From Phycisphaerae bacterium (GTDB lineage Bacteria > Planctomycetota > Phycisphaerae > JAJVII01): a DNA stretch of 55,540 bases. The position numbers and the translations under genes were made by a program. The stretch is from contig JAJVII010000029.1 in the NCBI GenBank assembly GCA_022072085.1, positions 1 through 55,540 of the forward strand. The letters are read 5' to 3'. Of the stretch, positions 8,643 to 19,390 are shown one piece after another; position 1 is the first letter of the stretch; every line of letters begins with the position of its first letter. The notes beneath the pieces were generated by a model. It saw nothing but the letters and a program-made list of their open reading frames with translations. It made no database searches and had not been told where the DNA came from.

Positions 8643-9962
8643 TCACACCCCGATGACCGCGTTCTCGATGTCCTTCAACTCGCCGGCGAGGTAGGCCTGG
8701 TAGGCGGTCATGTCGAAATGGCCGTGGCCGGACAGGTTGAACAGAATGTTCTTCGGCTCGCCGGTCGCCTTGCACTCCAACGCCACGTCGATCGCGGCGC
8801 GGATGGCGTGGCTGGACTCCGGCGCGGCGATGATGCCCTCGGTCTTCGCGAACTGCATTGCGGCTTCGAAGCAGCCGACCTGGTGCTTGGCCTGGGCCTC
8901 GATCAGCCCGAGGTTCGCCAGCTTGCTCACCAGCGGGGCCATGCCGTGATAGCGCAGCCCCCCGGCGTGGATGGCCGGCGGAATGAACGCGTGGCCGAGT
9001 GTGTACATCTTCAGCCTGGGCGTCAGGCCGACCACGTCGCCGAAGTCGTACTCGTAGCGGCCCTGCGTGAGCGAGGGGCAGGCCCAGGGCTCGACGGCGA
9101 TGATCCGCAGGTCGCGGCCGGCCAGCTTGTCGGGGATGAACGGGAAAACCAGGCCGGCGAAGTTGCTGCCGCCGCCGGCGCAGCCGATCAGCACGTCGGG
9201 CTGCACGCCGATCTTGGCGAAGGCCGCCTTGGCCTCCAGGCCGATCACCGTCTGGTGCAGCATGACGTGGTTGAGCACGCTGCCGAGGGAGTAGTTGGCG
9301 TCGTCGTGGGTGGCGGCGTCCTCGACGGCCTCGCTGATGGCGATTCCGAGGGAGCCGGAGGTGTCGGGCTGCTCGGCGAGGATCTTGCGGCCGGAGTTGG
9401 TGCGGTCGCTGGGGCTGGAGATGCACTCGGCGCCCCAGATCTGCATCATCACCTTGCGGAACGGTTTCTGCTGGTATGAGCAGCGCACCATGTAGACGGT
9501 GCATTCCAGGCCGAACTGGTGGCAGGCCAGTGCCAGGGCGCTGCCCCATTGGCCGGCGCCGGTTTCGGTGGTCAGCCGCTTCAGGCCCGCCTGGGCGTTG
9601 TAGTAGGCCTGGGCGGTTGCGGTGTTGGACTTGTGGCTGCCGGTCGGGCTGACGCCCTCGTACTTGAAATAGATGCGGGCCGGCGTGCCCAGGGCCCGCT
9701 CCAGGTGGACCGCCCGGCCCAGCGCGCTCGGCCGCCACAGGTACATCTTTTCCAGCACCGGTTCGGGGATGTCGATCCAGCGGTCGGTGGACATCTCCTG
9801 CTCGATGAGCGAGGCCGGGAAGATGGCGGCCAGCGCGTCGGGGCCGATCGGCTTGTCGTCGGGCCCCAGCGGCGGGTCCAGCGGCTCGGGCAGATCGGCG
9901 GCGACGTTATACCAGCGGCGGGGAATCTCGTCCTGGTCGAGAAAGATACGCGTGGTTTCCAT
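8643..9962 (-). CDS. trpB: Tryptophan synthase beta chain, TrpB2 type
   Basis: A 439-residue PLP enzyme. [11 protein letters not shown] places the Schiff-base lysine at K111, and [11 protein letters not shown] is the phosphate-binding glycine loop. The phrases [31 protein letters not shown] and the long N-terminal region are those of TrpB2 ('TrpB-like') rather than classical TrpB1. TrpB2 enzymes make tryptophan from indole and serine, or from O-phosphoserine in some archaea, and often work without a tight TrpA partner. No trpA is in the window; trpE lies about 22 kb away on the same strand. AGGAA seven bases upstream supports this start. Convergent with the VWA gene across a 56-bp gap that holds only a weak 5-bp hairpin (8600-8615). 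Confidence 0.92.
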   Translation of the reverse strand: METTRIFLDQDEIPRRWYNVAADLPEPLDPPLGPDDKPIGPDALAAIFPASLIEQEMSTDRWIDIPEPVLEKMYLWRPSALGRAVHLERALGTPARIYFKYEGVSPTGSHKSNTATAQAYYNAQAGLKRLTTETGAGQWGSALALACHQFGLECTVYMVRCSYQQKPFRKVMMQIWGAECISSPSDRTNSGRKILAEQPDTSGSLGIAISEAVEDAATHDDANYSLGSVLNHVMLHQTVIGLEAKAAFAKIGVQPDVLIGCAGGGSNFAGLVFPFIPDKLAGRDLRIIAVEPWACPSLTQGRYEYDFGDVVGLTPRLKMYTLGHAFIPPAIHAGGLRYHGMAPLVSKLANLGLIEAQAKHQVGCFEAAMQFAKTEGIIAAPESSHAIRAAIDVALECKATGEPKNILFNLSGHGHFDMTAYQAYLAGELKDIENAVIGV

Positions 9963-10082
9963 CGGCGGGTTCCTGTCAATACGGGTGTCGAATCGCAGAT
10001 AGACCCCACACGTTAGGACGTGGCGGCGGGGCCGTCAAGAAGCGAGCGACGCGCGAGAGGACTTTCGGTACGCGGGGGGAAG

Positions 10083-10208
10083 AGGAACGCGGATTACACG
10101 GGCGGAACACGGATTTCACGGGGGGAGCGATTGAACGAGTCAAGACTCCTCGGACCAATCCAGGTCTCCATCCGTGCAATCCCTCGAATCCGTGTAATCC
10201 GTGTTCCT
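10083..10208. repeat. Phrase-type inverted repeat, locus A
   Basis: In the 251-bp gap between the transporter stop and trpB. The left arm (10083-10133) and right arm (about 10155-10208) are imperfect reverse complements; 10083-10102 matches the complement of 10189-10208 at 18 of 20 bases. Each arm is made of near-tandem variants of GGATTACACGG and ACACGGATTTCACGG. The 18-mer GGAACACGGATTTCACGG (10104-10121) recurs exactly at 30967-30984 and, inverted, at 47934-47951. The hairpin starts 6 nt after the transporter stop codon and could end its transcript, but no U-tract is seen. Confidence 0.85.
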
Positions 10209-10213
10209 CCGAT

Positions 10214-11764
10214 TCACACCAGGTGGAAGACGAAGAAGACGAAGTTGAGCAGGATGAAGATCGGGATGAGGATGCCGATCGAGTAGAGCATGTATCCGAA
10301 GAAACTGGGCATGCGGATGCCACGCTCCTCGGCGATGGCCTTGACCATGAAGTTGGGTCCGTTGCCGATGTAGGTCATCGCGCCCATGAAGACGGCGCCC
10401 AGGCTCAGGGCAGCCAGCAGGTCGACGCGGATGAAACTGCCGTCCAGCAGTTGCATGATGCCCGGTCCGGCGTGGGTGGTGAGCGAGTTGGCTGTCTCGA
10501 AGAAGACCACATAGGTCGGTGCGTTGTCCAGGAAACTGCTCAGCGAGCCGGTGGCCCAGAAGAACTGCCAGGGCTGGTTCAGGCCGAGCGCCGGGCCCTG
10601 GACCTTGAGGATCCCGATGGCCGGCTGCATGGTGATGAAGATGCCGATGAACAGGGCCGCGACCTCGGCGATGGCGGCGTAGGTGAACTTGTTGGCCTTG
10701 CGGACGCCGCCGGGGGTGATCAGCAGGCTGACGCCGACCAGGGCGAGCATGACGCCCTCGCGGAAGAAGTCGGGGACGGCCGGTATCTTCGCCAGGCCGA
10801 GGAAATGCTTGTGCGGCACCAGCAGTGCGACGGCCAGCACGATGCCCAGCAGGAGCAGGAGGTTCCGCTTGCCTTCGAGGCGCAGCGGCTCGACATGCGT
10901 TTCGTCGCGGCGGATTTCGAACGGGCCTTCCTTGCGGTAGGCGGCCAGGTCCCAGAAATAGTAGACGACCAGCAGGATGCCGCAGGCGATGGCCCACTCG
11001 GCCGTCAGGTGGAAGGTCCACAGGAACGGCACGCCGCGGAGGTAGCCCAGGAACAGCGGCGGGTCGCCGATCGGCAGCAGGCAGCCGCCGACGTTGCACA
11101 CGAGGAAGATGAAGAAGATCACCGTGTGCTTGACGTGCTTGCGCTCGGCGTTGGTGTGCAGCAGCGGGCGGATGAGCAGCATGGCCGCCCCGGTCGTGCC
11201 GATGAAGCTGGCCAGCAGTGCCCCCACGCCCAGGAACGTCGTGTTGGTCGCCGGGTGGGCCGGCAGGTCGCCGCGCAGGCGGATGCCGCCGCTGATGACG
11301 TAGAGGCTGAACAGCAGCACCATGAACGGGATGTATTCCGCCAGGATCGCGTGCGAGAGCATCTTGCCCAGCGTGGGCAGGCCCCGGGCCGCGATGGTGT
11401 GGGTCTCGTGGTCGTACCAGCCGGGATGGCCGAACAGGTAGAACAGGATCACCGGCACCGCCAGCAGCAGCGCCAGCAGCAGGCGGTTGCGGTTGTGGTG
11501 CCACCAGTGCGAGGTGAACGGGATCAGCGGCAGCACCGCGATGCAGATCAGCAGCGCGACGAAGGGCAGCACGGTGATGTAAGTCGGCTGGTAGTGCTCG
11601 CCGGCTTCGTGCGGACCGGGGGCCGCCTCGTGATCGCCCGGCGCCGATGGGGCGGCTGCGGCCGCGGGCTGAGTGAGCGACGTCGTTGGCTCATCAGCCA
11701 ACAGGACCGTGGCCGACAGGGTCGTGCACACGGCGGAGAGAAGAACGATGCTGCGGAGTTTCAT
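10214..11764 (-). CDS. CitMHS/NhaD-like sodium:proton antiporter or anion transporter
   Basis: A 516-residue polytopic membrane protein. An N-terminal signal-like segment (to about residue 23) and a hydrophilic His/Pro/Ala-rich stretch precede about 11-12 hydrophobic helices. Recognisable ion-transporter superfamily motifs are SFIGTTGAAMLLIRPLL, CNVGGCLLPIGDPPLFLGYL, ATGSLSSFLDNAPTY and AMTYIGNGPNFMVKAIAE. The paired GTTGAA and IGNGPN loops are the re-entrant substrate-binding hairpins seen in NhaD, CitM and ArsB relatives. It likely exchanges Na+ for H+ across the inner membrane, though citrate or another anion is possible. It lies 79 bp downstream of nadB on the same strand and may be co-transcribed. 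The 3' side is bordered by repeat locus A. Confidence 0.75.
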   Translation of the reverse strand: MKLRSIVLLSAVCTTLSATVLLADEPTTSLTQPAAAAAPSAPGDHEAAPGPHEAGEHYQPTYITVLPFVALLICIAVLPLIPFTSHWWHHNRNRLLLALLLAVPVILFYLFGHPGWYDHETHTIAARGLPTLGKMLSHAILAEYIPFMVLLFSLYVISGGIRLRGDLPAHPATNTTFLGVGALLASFIGTTGAAMLLIRPLLHTNAERKHVKHTVIFFIFLVCNVGGCLLPIGDPPLFLGYLRGVPFLWTFHLTAEWAIACGILLVVYYFWDLAAYRKEGPFEIRRDETHVEPLRLEGKRNLLLLLGIVLAVALLVPHKHFLGLAKIPAVPDFFREGVMLALVGVSLLITPGGVRKANKFTYAAIAEVAALFIGIFITMQPAIGILKVQGPALGLNQPWQFFWATGSLSSFLDNAPTYVVFFETANSLTTHAGPGIMQLLDGSFIRVDLLAALSLGAVFMGAMTYIGNGPNFMVKAIAEERGIRMPSFFGYMLYSIGILIPIFILLNFVFFVFHLV

Positions 11765-11843
11765 CGGATGGCACTCTCACTCTTGGGATCGTGGGCTTCC
11801 GTCCTGGACGCGTCGCGTCGATCGGGTGGCGAGCATTCAGGGA

Positions 11844-13511
11844 TTATCGGCTGGCGGCCCTGCCGGCCTTTGGGGTTTGGACGGGGCGAAGTTCGGTCTC
11901 CCTGCCCCGGGCGACGTCCAGGTGGCACTGCCAGTTGGCGTCGTCGGTCTGGGGATGATCCAGGCGATAGTGTACGCCCCGGCTCTCGGTCCGCCGCATC
12001 GCCGAGGCGACCAGCAGGCGGCTGACGGTGAGCATGTTCTGGAGTTCCCAGCCGACCGGATCGGTGAAGGTCTTGTCCATGACGTAGCGGGCCCAGAAGT
12101 CGATGATCTCAGCCGACTCGGTCATGCGGGCCCCTTCGCGTTCGACGCCGAGGTTGCGGCCCATCAGGCTGCGGAGGCTGTTGCGCACGTCCGTGATGTC
12201 CAGCGGGGTCCGTTCGCTACGCTTGATGGCGACTTCGAGCTTGCCCATCGCGGCGTTGGATCGCCCGGCCGCCTCGGCGCCGGCGGCTGCCCCGGCCCGG
12301 GCGCCGAAGACCATGCCCTCCAGCAGCGAGTTGCTGCCCAGGCGGTTGGCCCCGTGCAGGCCCGACGCCGTCGCCTCGCCGCAGGCGTAGAGCCCGGGCA
12401 CGGTCGTGCGGCCGTCCATGTCCACCTTCAGCCCGCCGATCATGTAGTGGGCCGCCGGCCGCACGGGAATCGGAGTGGTCCCCACGTCGATGTCGAAGCT
12501 CTCCAGCAACTCGTAGATGCCCGGGAACCGCCGGGCGAAGGTCTGCCGCCCGATATGCCGGCAGTCGAGCTGCACGTAGGTCGAGTGCGTCTGCTCCATC
12601 CGCTGCACGATTGCCCGGCTGACGATATCGCGCGGGGCCAACTCGGCCTGCGGGTGCAGGGCGGGCATGAACCGCTCGCCGTTGCGGTCGATCAGGTAGG
12701 CGCCTTCGCCGCGGACGGCCTCGGTGATCAGCGCCCGCGACGCGCCGGCGACGTAGAGCGTGGTCGGGTGGAACTGGACCATCTCCATGTCCGAGAGCGT
12801 CGCCCCGGCCCGCCAGGCGATGGCGTGCCCGTCGGCGGTGGCGACAGCGGGGTTGGTCGACTCGCGATAGAGCTGGCCCGCGCCGCCGCTGGCCAGCACG
12901 GTCGCGCCGGCCCAGATGATGAAGACGCCGTGGTCCTTCCGCCACGCGACGACGCCCCGGCAGCGGTCCCGCTCGTCGGTGATCAAGTCGACCACGAAGG
13001 TGTGGTCCATCAGCTCAATGGCCGGGTTGCGTCCGGCGGCTGCCAGCAGCGAGCGGGCGATCTCCTTGCCCGTGGCGTCGCCGTGGGCGTGGACGATGCG
13101 GCTGTGGGTGTGCCCGCCTTCGCGGGTGAAGACGAGGTGGCCGTGATCGCTGTCGAAGACCGCGCCCCAGTCGATCAGTTCGCGGACCCGCCGGGGGCCC
13201 TCGTCGACGACGACGCGGACGACCGGCTCGTCGCACAGCCCCGCGCCGCCGATCAGTGTGTCCTGGAGGTGGGACTCGACCGTGTCGCCTTCGCTGAGGA
13301 CGGCCGCGACGCCGCCCTGGGCGTAGAAGGTGTTGGACTCGGTGGGCGAGTCCTTGGTGACGACCAGGGCCTGGCCGAACCTCGACGCCTCGACCGCGGC
13401 CCGCAGCCCGGCCACGCCGCTGCCGATGATCAGGCAGTCGGTGAAATGGTGATTGAGCCGGCGGCTGTCCAGGCCCAGCAGGTATCGACGTTCCTGAAAG
13501 ATGTTGTTCAT
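11844..13511 (-). CDS. nadB: L-aspartate oxidase
   Basis: A 555-residue flavoprotein that oxidises L-aspartate to iminoaspartate, the first step of de novo NAD synthesis. I use ATG 13511 (MNNIFQERRYLLG); the open frame continues upstream, but that part is Arg-rich shadow sequence. Motifs: FAD-binding DCLIIGSGVAGLRAAVEA; NTFYAQGGVAAV; the active-site segment REGGHTHSRIVHAHGDATG; MVQFHPTTLY; and HGANRLGSNSLLEGMVFGAR. GVHYRLDHP near the C-terminus is the usual NadB ending rather than that of succinate dehydrogenase, which also lacks partner subunits here. nadA and nadC are not in the window. Transcription appears to run on into the transporter gene. Confidence 0.95.
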   Translation of the reverse strand: MNNIFQERRYLLGLDSRRLNHHFTDCLIIGSGVAGLRAAVEASRFGQALVVTKDSPTESNTFYAQGGVAAVLSEGDTVESHLQDTLIGGAGLCDEPVVRVVVDEGPRRVRELIDWGAVFDSDHGHLVFTREGGHTHSRIVHAHGDATGKEIARSLLAAAGRNPAIELMDHTFVVDLITDERDRCRGVVAWRKDHGVFIIWAGATVLASGGAGQLYRESTNPAVATADGHAIAWRAGATLSDMEMVQFHPTTLYVAGASRALITEAVRGEGAYLIDRNGERFMPALHPQAELAPRDIVSRAIVQRMEQTHSTYVQLDCRHIGRQTFARRFPGIYELLESFDIDVGTTPIPVRPAAHYMIGGLKVDMDGRTTVPGLYACGEATASGLHGANRLGSNSLLEGMVFGARAGAAAGAEAAGRSNAAMGKLEVAIKRSERTPLDITDVRNSLRSLMGRNLGVEREGARMTESAEIIDFWARYVMDKTFTDPVGWELQNMLTVSRLLVASAMRRTESRGVHYRLDHPQTDDANWQCHLDVARGRETELRPVQTPKAGRAASR

Positions 13512-13663
13512 TGCAGTGTCCAGGTCGCTTGTGCTGGTCGCCGACGGCCGACGCCGCCGGGGCGATGTCCCGCGCAATTCCAACCCAGTGAGTCTATCGA
13601 GCCGACGGGCGATGGCAAGGCCGAAGCGCCCGAGGACGGAATTACCGAGCTTGACACGAGGAT

Positions 13664-13772
13664 TCTCCATCACTACGGAGGCACGGAGAGATTCGGGAAT
13701 CCGAAGAATGCCGCGAATTCTCTGATGTCCAGAGAGTTTCTCTCCGTGTCCTCTGTGCCTCTGTGGTGAATG
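13664..13772. repeat. Phrase-type inverted repeat, locus B
   Basis: In the 380-bp gap between nadB and the HDOD gene. The left arm (CATCACTACGGAGGCACGGA, around 13669-13688) faces a right arm whose complement reads CACCACAGAGGCACAGAGGA. Inside are smaller perfect stems such as TCTCTG-ATGTC-CAGAGA and the near-palindrome around 13691-13709. Both genes are on the minus strand, so the structure would lie downstream of the HDOD stop and upstream of nadB. Apart from this, a GAATGC-CTC-GCATTC hairpin just downstream and the hairpin at 13816-13833, I see nothing gene-like in the gap. Confidence 0.75.
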
Positions 13773-13815
13773 CCTCGCATTCGGGATTCAACAGGCCAGG
13801 TCGGCGCGCGGGACA

Positions 13816-13833
13816 AGCCCGGCAGGCCGGGCT
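13816..13833 (-). terminator. GC-rich hairpin after HDOD gene
   Basis: AGCCCGGC-AG-GCCGGGCT is a perfect 8-bp stem, about 60 nt past the stop of the minus-strand HDOD gene. It has no U-tract on the minus strand, so it may be a weak terminator or a simple inverted repeat. Confidence 0.4.
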
Positions 13834-13891
13834 CTCCCGTGGGGCAGGACTCGCAGCCTACGAGGCCGCGGCAGTCACTCACGGCTGTCAA

Positions 13892-15649
13892 TCAAGTTGT
13901 CTCTCGTCTGCGGGCGGCCGGCTCCTGGCGTTCCAGTTCCAGCACTCTTTCAAGTTGGCTCACCCATACCGGCGCGGTCAGGAACCGGGCCGAGCGGGTC
14001 CAGGGGCCCTGGGCCCGGGCGATCTGGTCGCTTCGAGCCAGGACGACGAGTCGCCCCGGCCCGGTCGGCGGATCGCTCCAGTGATCCAGCTTGAAGAACG
14101 CCCGCTCAACGCTCGGACTGGGCAGGAGGTTGACCAACCCGCGAGTCGAGGGGCCGTCCTCGGCCAACTGGCCGATGAACGCGTCGGCGTCGGTCGTCAA
14201 CGCGAACTTGCGATGCCTCAATCGAAGGAACATCTCGAACACGTCGAACTTTACCGATCGCGGCCGCAGGTAAAGCAGCGGCGTCTGGCTGACCGGGCAG
14301 GGCCGGTCAACCAGCGTCAACGACGGCAGATAGGTCAGCATGAGCATCTTCAACTCGCGGATCTCAGCCGGCAGGACGTCGCGAAGCGCGGACAGCGTGT
14401 CATCGTCCAGACCGAAGTCGTCCGCAAGGCCGTCGGGCACGTGGACCAGCGAGAGCAGCCGCTTGTCCCCGAGCCCGACGCAGGCGGCGATCTGCTCGGC
14501 CAGCAGGACCAGGGCCGCCCAGCGCCGCCGCGGCGCCGTCTGGGTCAGCAGGGCGGCCGACGGCAGGCGATAGTCGCCGACGGGGGCGGTCATCGCGTCG
14601 GGCAGACGCCAGCGGGCCATGACCGCCCGGGCCAGCGTGTTGTGCGGCACGCCCATGATCCGGCGCTCCGTGCCCGGACCCATGATGCGATCCGACCCGG
14701 TCCACTCCAGCAGGCGGCCGAGGGCGTCGGGATAGAACTCGTCCTGGATCAGCCGGCCGATCTGGTGCAGCAGGCCCAGCACGAAGGCGAGCGATTCGTC
14801 CAGGTCCGCGTGTTCAGCCAGCCGACGGGCGACGCAGGCAGCGGCGAAGGTGTGTTCCCAGAAGTGGACGCGCTGGATGCCGACGCTCTGGTCGGCGTCG
14901 CGGCTGAACAGGTCGATCAGGCCCATGCCCAACGCCGCCTGGCGGACCGATTCGAAGCCGATGTTCTTGACGGCGGCCGCCAGGCTGGTGACGGGGTCGC
15001 GCCCGCGGCTGTAGAGCGAGCTGTTGGCGATGGCCAGCACCTTGGCCGTCATCGCCGGGTCCGGCTCGATCGCCCGCACAAGCTGGTCGGCCGTCGAGAA
15101 CTGGCTGCGCGACAGCGTCAGCACCTGGGGGATGACGAAGGGCAGGGCCCTGACCTGGCTGATGCGCTCGACCTCCTGTGGCAGGTTGGCGCGGGTGACC
15201 GCCGGCGGGCAGGAGAGCAGGTCCGCCGGCACGCCGTCGTCGGCGGCGGGCGGATCGCCCTCCCCGCTGTCGGCGGATGCCGGGACGAACTGGGCGATCT
15301 TCCTGAGGAACCGGCGGGTGTCGAAACCGTTCTTGACGATGTAGTCGCTGGCCCCGGCCCGGGCGGCGGCGACGACCTCCTCGCGCTGGTTGACGCCGGT
15401 GAGAATGATGGCCGGCATGTGCCAGCCGCGCTCGCGGCGCAGGCGGCGGAGCAGCGAGATGCCGTCCAGCCTCGGCATGCGGATGTCCAGCAGCAGCAGG
15501 TCCGGGGTGATGCGGTCGGCCAGTTCCAGGGCCTCCAAGCCGTCACGGGCCTGCTGGACGGCGTAGCCCGCACGGCTGAGCAGGAGCGCGAGCATCTGGC
15601 GGAGGCTTTGCTGATCGTCTGCGAGCAGGATGACTGGCTTGTCGCTCAC
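13892..15649 (-). CDS. Response regulator with receiver and HDOD domains
   Basis: A 585-residue signalling protein starting at GTG 15649, with a G-rich Shine-Dalgarno-like stretch just upstream. Residues 1-120 form a CheY-like receiver: acidic pair D11-D12, phospho-acceptor D55 in LLLLDIRMPRLDG, Thr in AIILTGVNQ and the conserved Lys in DYIVKNGF. From about residue 160 an HDOD domain runs through ALPFVIPQVLTLSR, AIEPDPAMTAKVLAIANSS and VFWEHTFAAACVAR-type segments (here VHFWEHTFAAACVAR). HDOD domains resemble degenerate HD phosphohydrolases and usually act as protein-interaction modules. The last 150 residues match nothing I recognise. No histidine kinase is adjacent, so this is an orphan regulator. 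Its output is unknown. Confidence 0.9.
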   Translation of the reverse strand: MSDKPVILLADDQQSLRQMLALLLSRAGYAVQQARDGLEALELADRITPDLLLLDIRMPRLDGISLLRRLRRERGWHMPAIILTGVNQREEVVAAARAGASDYIVKNGFDTRRFLRKIAQFVPASADSGEGDPPAADDGVPADLLSCPPAVTRANLPQEVERISQVRALPFVIPQVLTLSRSQFSTADQLVRAIEPDPAMTAKVLAIANSSLYSRGRDPVTSLAAAVKNIGFESVRQAALGMGLIDLFSRDADQSVGIQRVHFWEHTFAAACVARRLAEHADLDESLAFVLGLLHQIGRLIQDEFYPDALGRLLEWTGSDRIMGPGTERRIMGVPHNTLARAVMARWRLPDAMTAPVGDYRLPSAALLTQTAPRRRWAALVLLAEQIAACVGLGDKRLLSLVHVPDGLADDFGLDDDTLSALRDVLPAEIRELKMLMLTYLPSLTLVDRPCPVSQTPLLYLRPRSVKFDVFEMFLRLRHRKFALTTDADAFIGQLAEDGPSTRGLVNLLPSPSVERAFFKLDHWSDPPTGPGRLVVLARSDQIARAQGPWTRSARFLTAPVWVSQLERVLELERQEPAARRRETT

Positions 15650-15724
15650 CGTCTGCCCCTGTCCCCCTGCGCGCCGGTCGCCTGACTGAGCGAGATGCGG
15701 ACAGACCGATACCGTTTGCCATGT

Positions 15725-15759
15725 GCGGGCGGGCGAGCGGGAAATCTCGGCCCGCCCGC
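15725..15759. repeat. Perfect GC inverted repeat upstream of HDOD gene
   Basis: GCGGGCGGGC (15725-15734) pairs exactly with GCCCGCCCGC (15750-15759), extended by GAG/CTC inside with one bulged G. It lies 75 bp upstream of the HDOD start in the 552-bp divergent gap before leuS. It could be an operator or a hairpin in the HDOD leader. Between it and the leuS promoter (15760-15976) I see nothing recognisable beyond locally AT-richer sequence around 15780-15925. Confidence 0.6.
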
Positions 15760-15976
15760 GTCACGGCTCTCGCTCAAAGGCAGGCGGTCATTGGCAATTC
15801 GCTGAATTCGGAACGGTCGCCTGACAGACTCGATTTCAACCGTCCGACATTCTGCATATCGAACGCTGCGGGGGGTCCTTTAATCATATAGTGGGAATTT
15901 TGTCAGATTTTCTGAAGTTGGCGTTTTTGTGGGAAACAGGCTGAAATCCAGGCCGTTCCGGGCCTCCAAATAGTCC

Positions 15977-16005
15977 TTGCCGGGCGCGGCGCCGACCGAT
16001 ATAAG
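15977..16005 (+). promoter_or_regulatory. Candidate sigma70-type promoter for leuS leader
   Basis: TTGCCG (15977-15982), a 17-bp spacer and TATAAG (16000-16005) fit a housekeeping promoter, with transcription expected to begin near 16012. This would give a leader of about 190 nt before leuS. Confidence 0.5.
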
Positions 16006-16011
16006 GAGAGC

Positions 16012-16154
16012 AGAGGTGACAATTGGCCACGAGCCGCACGCCCATGCCCCTACGCCTATCGCGGGGGTCGCGCTGCGCCCGGGGCCAGTAGGGTTGCCCC
16101 ACCCGTCCCAGACGCAGTCGGACCCTCCAGGAGCCTGGCAGGGCTCTTTTTTTT
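16012..16154 (+). promoter_or_regulatory. leuS leader, candidate attenuator or independent small RNA
   Basis: About 143 nt run from the predicted transcription start to an intrinsic terminator. The segment is GC-rich and can fold locally (for example GGGT-TGCCCC-ACCC at 16091-16104). AGGGT at 16090-16094 can pair with ACCCT at 16122-16126, the 5' arm of the terminator, which would give an antiterminator. The frame is open through to leuS but encodes no leucine run, so a classical leader peptide is not apparent, and the T-box consensus is absent. It may regulate leuS or be a free-standing RNA with its own terminator. Confidence 0.45.
16121..16154 (+). terminator. Intrinsic terminator inside the leuS leader
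   Basis: CCCTCCAGG (16123-16131) pairs with CCTGG-C-AGGG (16134-16143), with one bulged C, and is followed by CTC and eight T residues (16147-16154). This is the best rho-independent terminator in the window, yet it sits only 47 nt upstream of the leuS start codon, as expected of an attenuator. Confidence 0.75.
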
Positions 16155-16201
16155 CCGGGACACGCAGGACACCAGACACGCACTCGCGGGGAAGTCGGAC
16201 C

Positions 16202-18778
<2,577 letters not shown>

Positions 18779-18780
18779 AA

Positions 18781-18795
18781 CCGGCTGCAAGCCGG
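18781..18795 (+). terminator. Short hairpin after leuS
   Basis: CCGGCT-GCA-AGCCGG begins two bases after the leuS stop. It is a perfect 6-bp stem without a U-tract, so termination is uncertain. Confidence 0.35.
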
Positions 18796-18834
18796 CGAGC
18801 GTTGGCCGACGCCGCCGGCGGGAGGGGTGACGCC

Positions 18835-19389
18835 ATGTCTTCTCAACCCATCCTGCGGACCGCCAGGCTGGTCCTGCGTCCCTTCACGATGGAGGACGGG
18901 CCGCGCGTGCGCGAGCTGGCCGGCGACCAGCGCATTGCCGAGACGACGCTGCACATTCCGCATCCTTACCCCGATGGCGCGGCGGAGGAATGGATCGCGA
19001 AGCATCAGGAGGCGTTTGACGCGGGCAGGATGGCCGTCTTTGCCGTCACGCTGAGTGAGACGGGGGAACTGATCGGCTCGATCGGCCTGGAGATCCGCCG
19101 ACAGCACAACCACGCCGAGATGGGCTACTGGATCGGTGCCGACTACTGGGGCCGCGGCTACTGCACCGAGGCGGCTCGCGCGGTCGTCGATTATGCCTTC
19201 GACGAGTTGGGGCTTGTCCGGGTCCACGCCCACTATCTAGCCCGCAATCCCGCTAGCGGCCGCGTGATGCAGAAACTCGGCATGCGCCACGAGGGGACGC
19301 TGCGGTCGCACGTGCTCAAGAACGGGCGTTACGAGGACTGCGAGGTCTACGGCCTGCTGCGCGAAGAGCGCGTTGGCGGACACCCGTAG
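18835..19389 (+). CDS. GNAT-family N-acetyltransferase, RimJ/RimL type
   Basis: The start at ATG 18835 is supported by GGAGGGG at 18821-18827, 7 nt upstream. The 184-residue protein opens with ILRTARLVLRPFTMEDGPRV, the RimJ/RimL signature of strand 1 and helix 1. It has GYWIGADYWGRGYCTEAARA as the acetyl-CoA pyrophosphate-binding loop (Q/R-x-x-G-x-G/A) and NPASGRVMQKLGMRHEGTLR near the end. Such enzymes acetylate the N-termini of ribosomal proteins or small molecules; the substrate is not predictable. It follows leuS by 56 bp and ends one base before the convergent DUF2207 gene. Confidence 0.9.
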   Translation: MSSQPILRTARLVLRPFTMEDGPRVRELAGDQRIAETTLHIPHPYPDGAAEEWIAKHQEAFDAGRMAVFAVTLSETGELIGSIGLEIRRQHNHAEMGYWIGADYWGRGYCTEAARAVVDYAFDELGLVRVHAHYLARNPASGRVMQKLGMRHEGTLRSHVLKNGRYEDCEVYGLLREERVGGHP

Positions 19390-19390
19390 G

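Noticed and set aside
15905-16160. T-box riboswitch upstream of leuS
   Set aside because: There is a leader terminator, but the conserved antiterminator bulge (AGGGTGGNACC with UGGN) is absent; AGGGTTGCCCC lacks UGG, and no specifier loop could be placed.
16016-16201. Longer leuS start at GTG 16016 with AGGAGA upstream
   Set aside because: The frame is open, but the extension would read through the terminator hairpin and T-tract and adds a Pro/His-rich stretch unlike any LeuRS; ATG 16202 gives the standard N-terminus.
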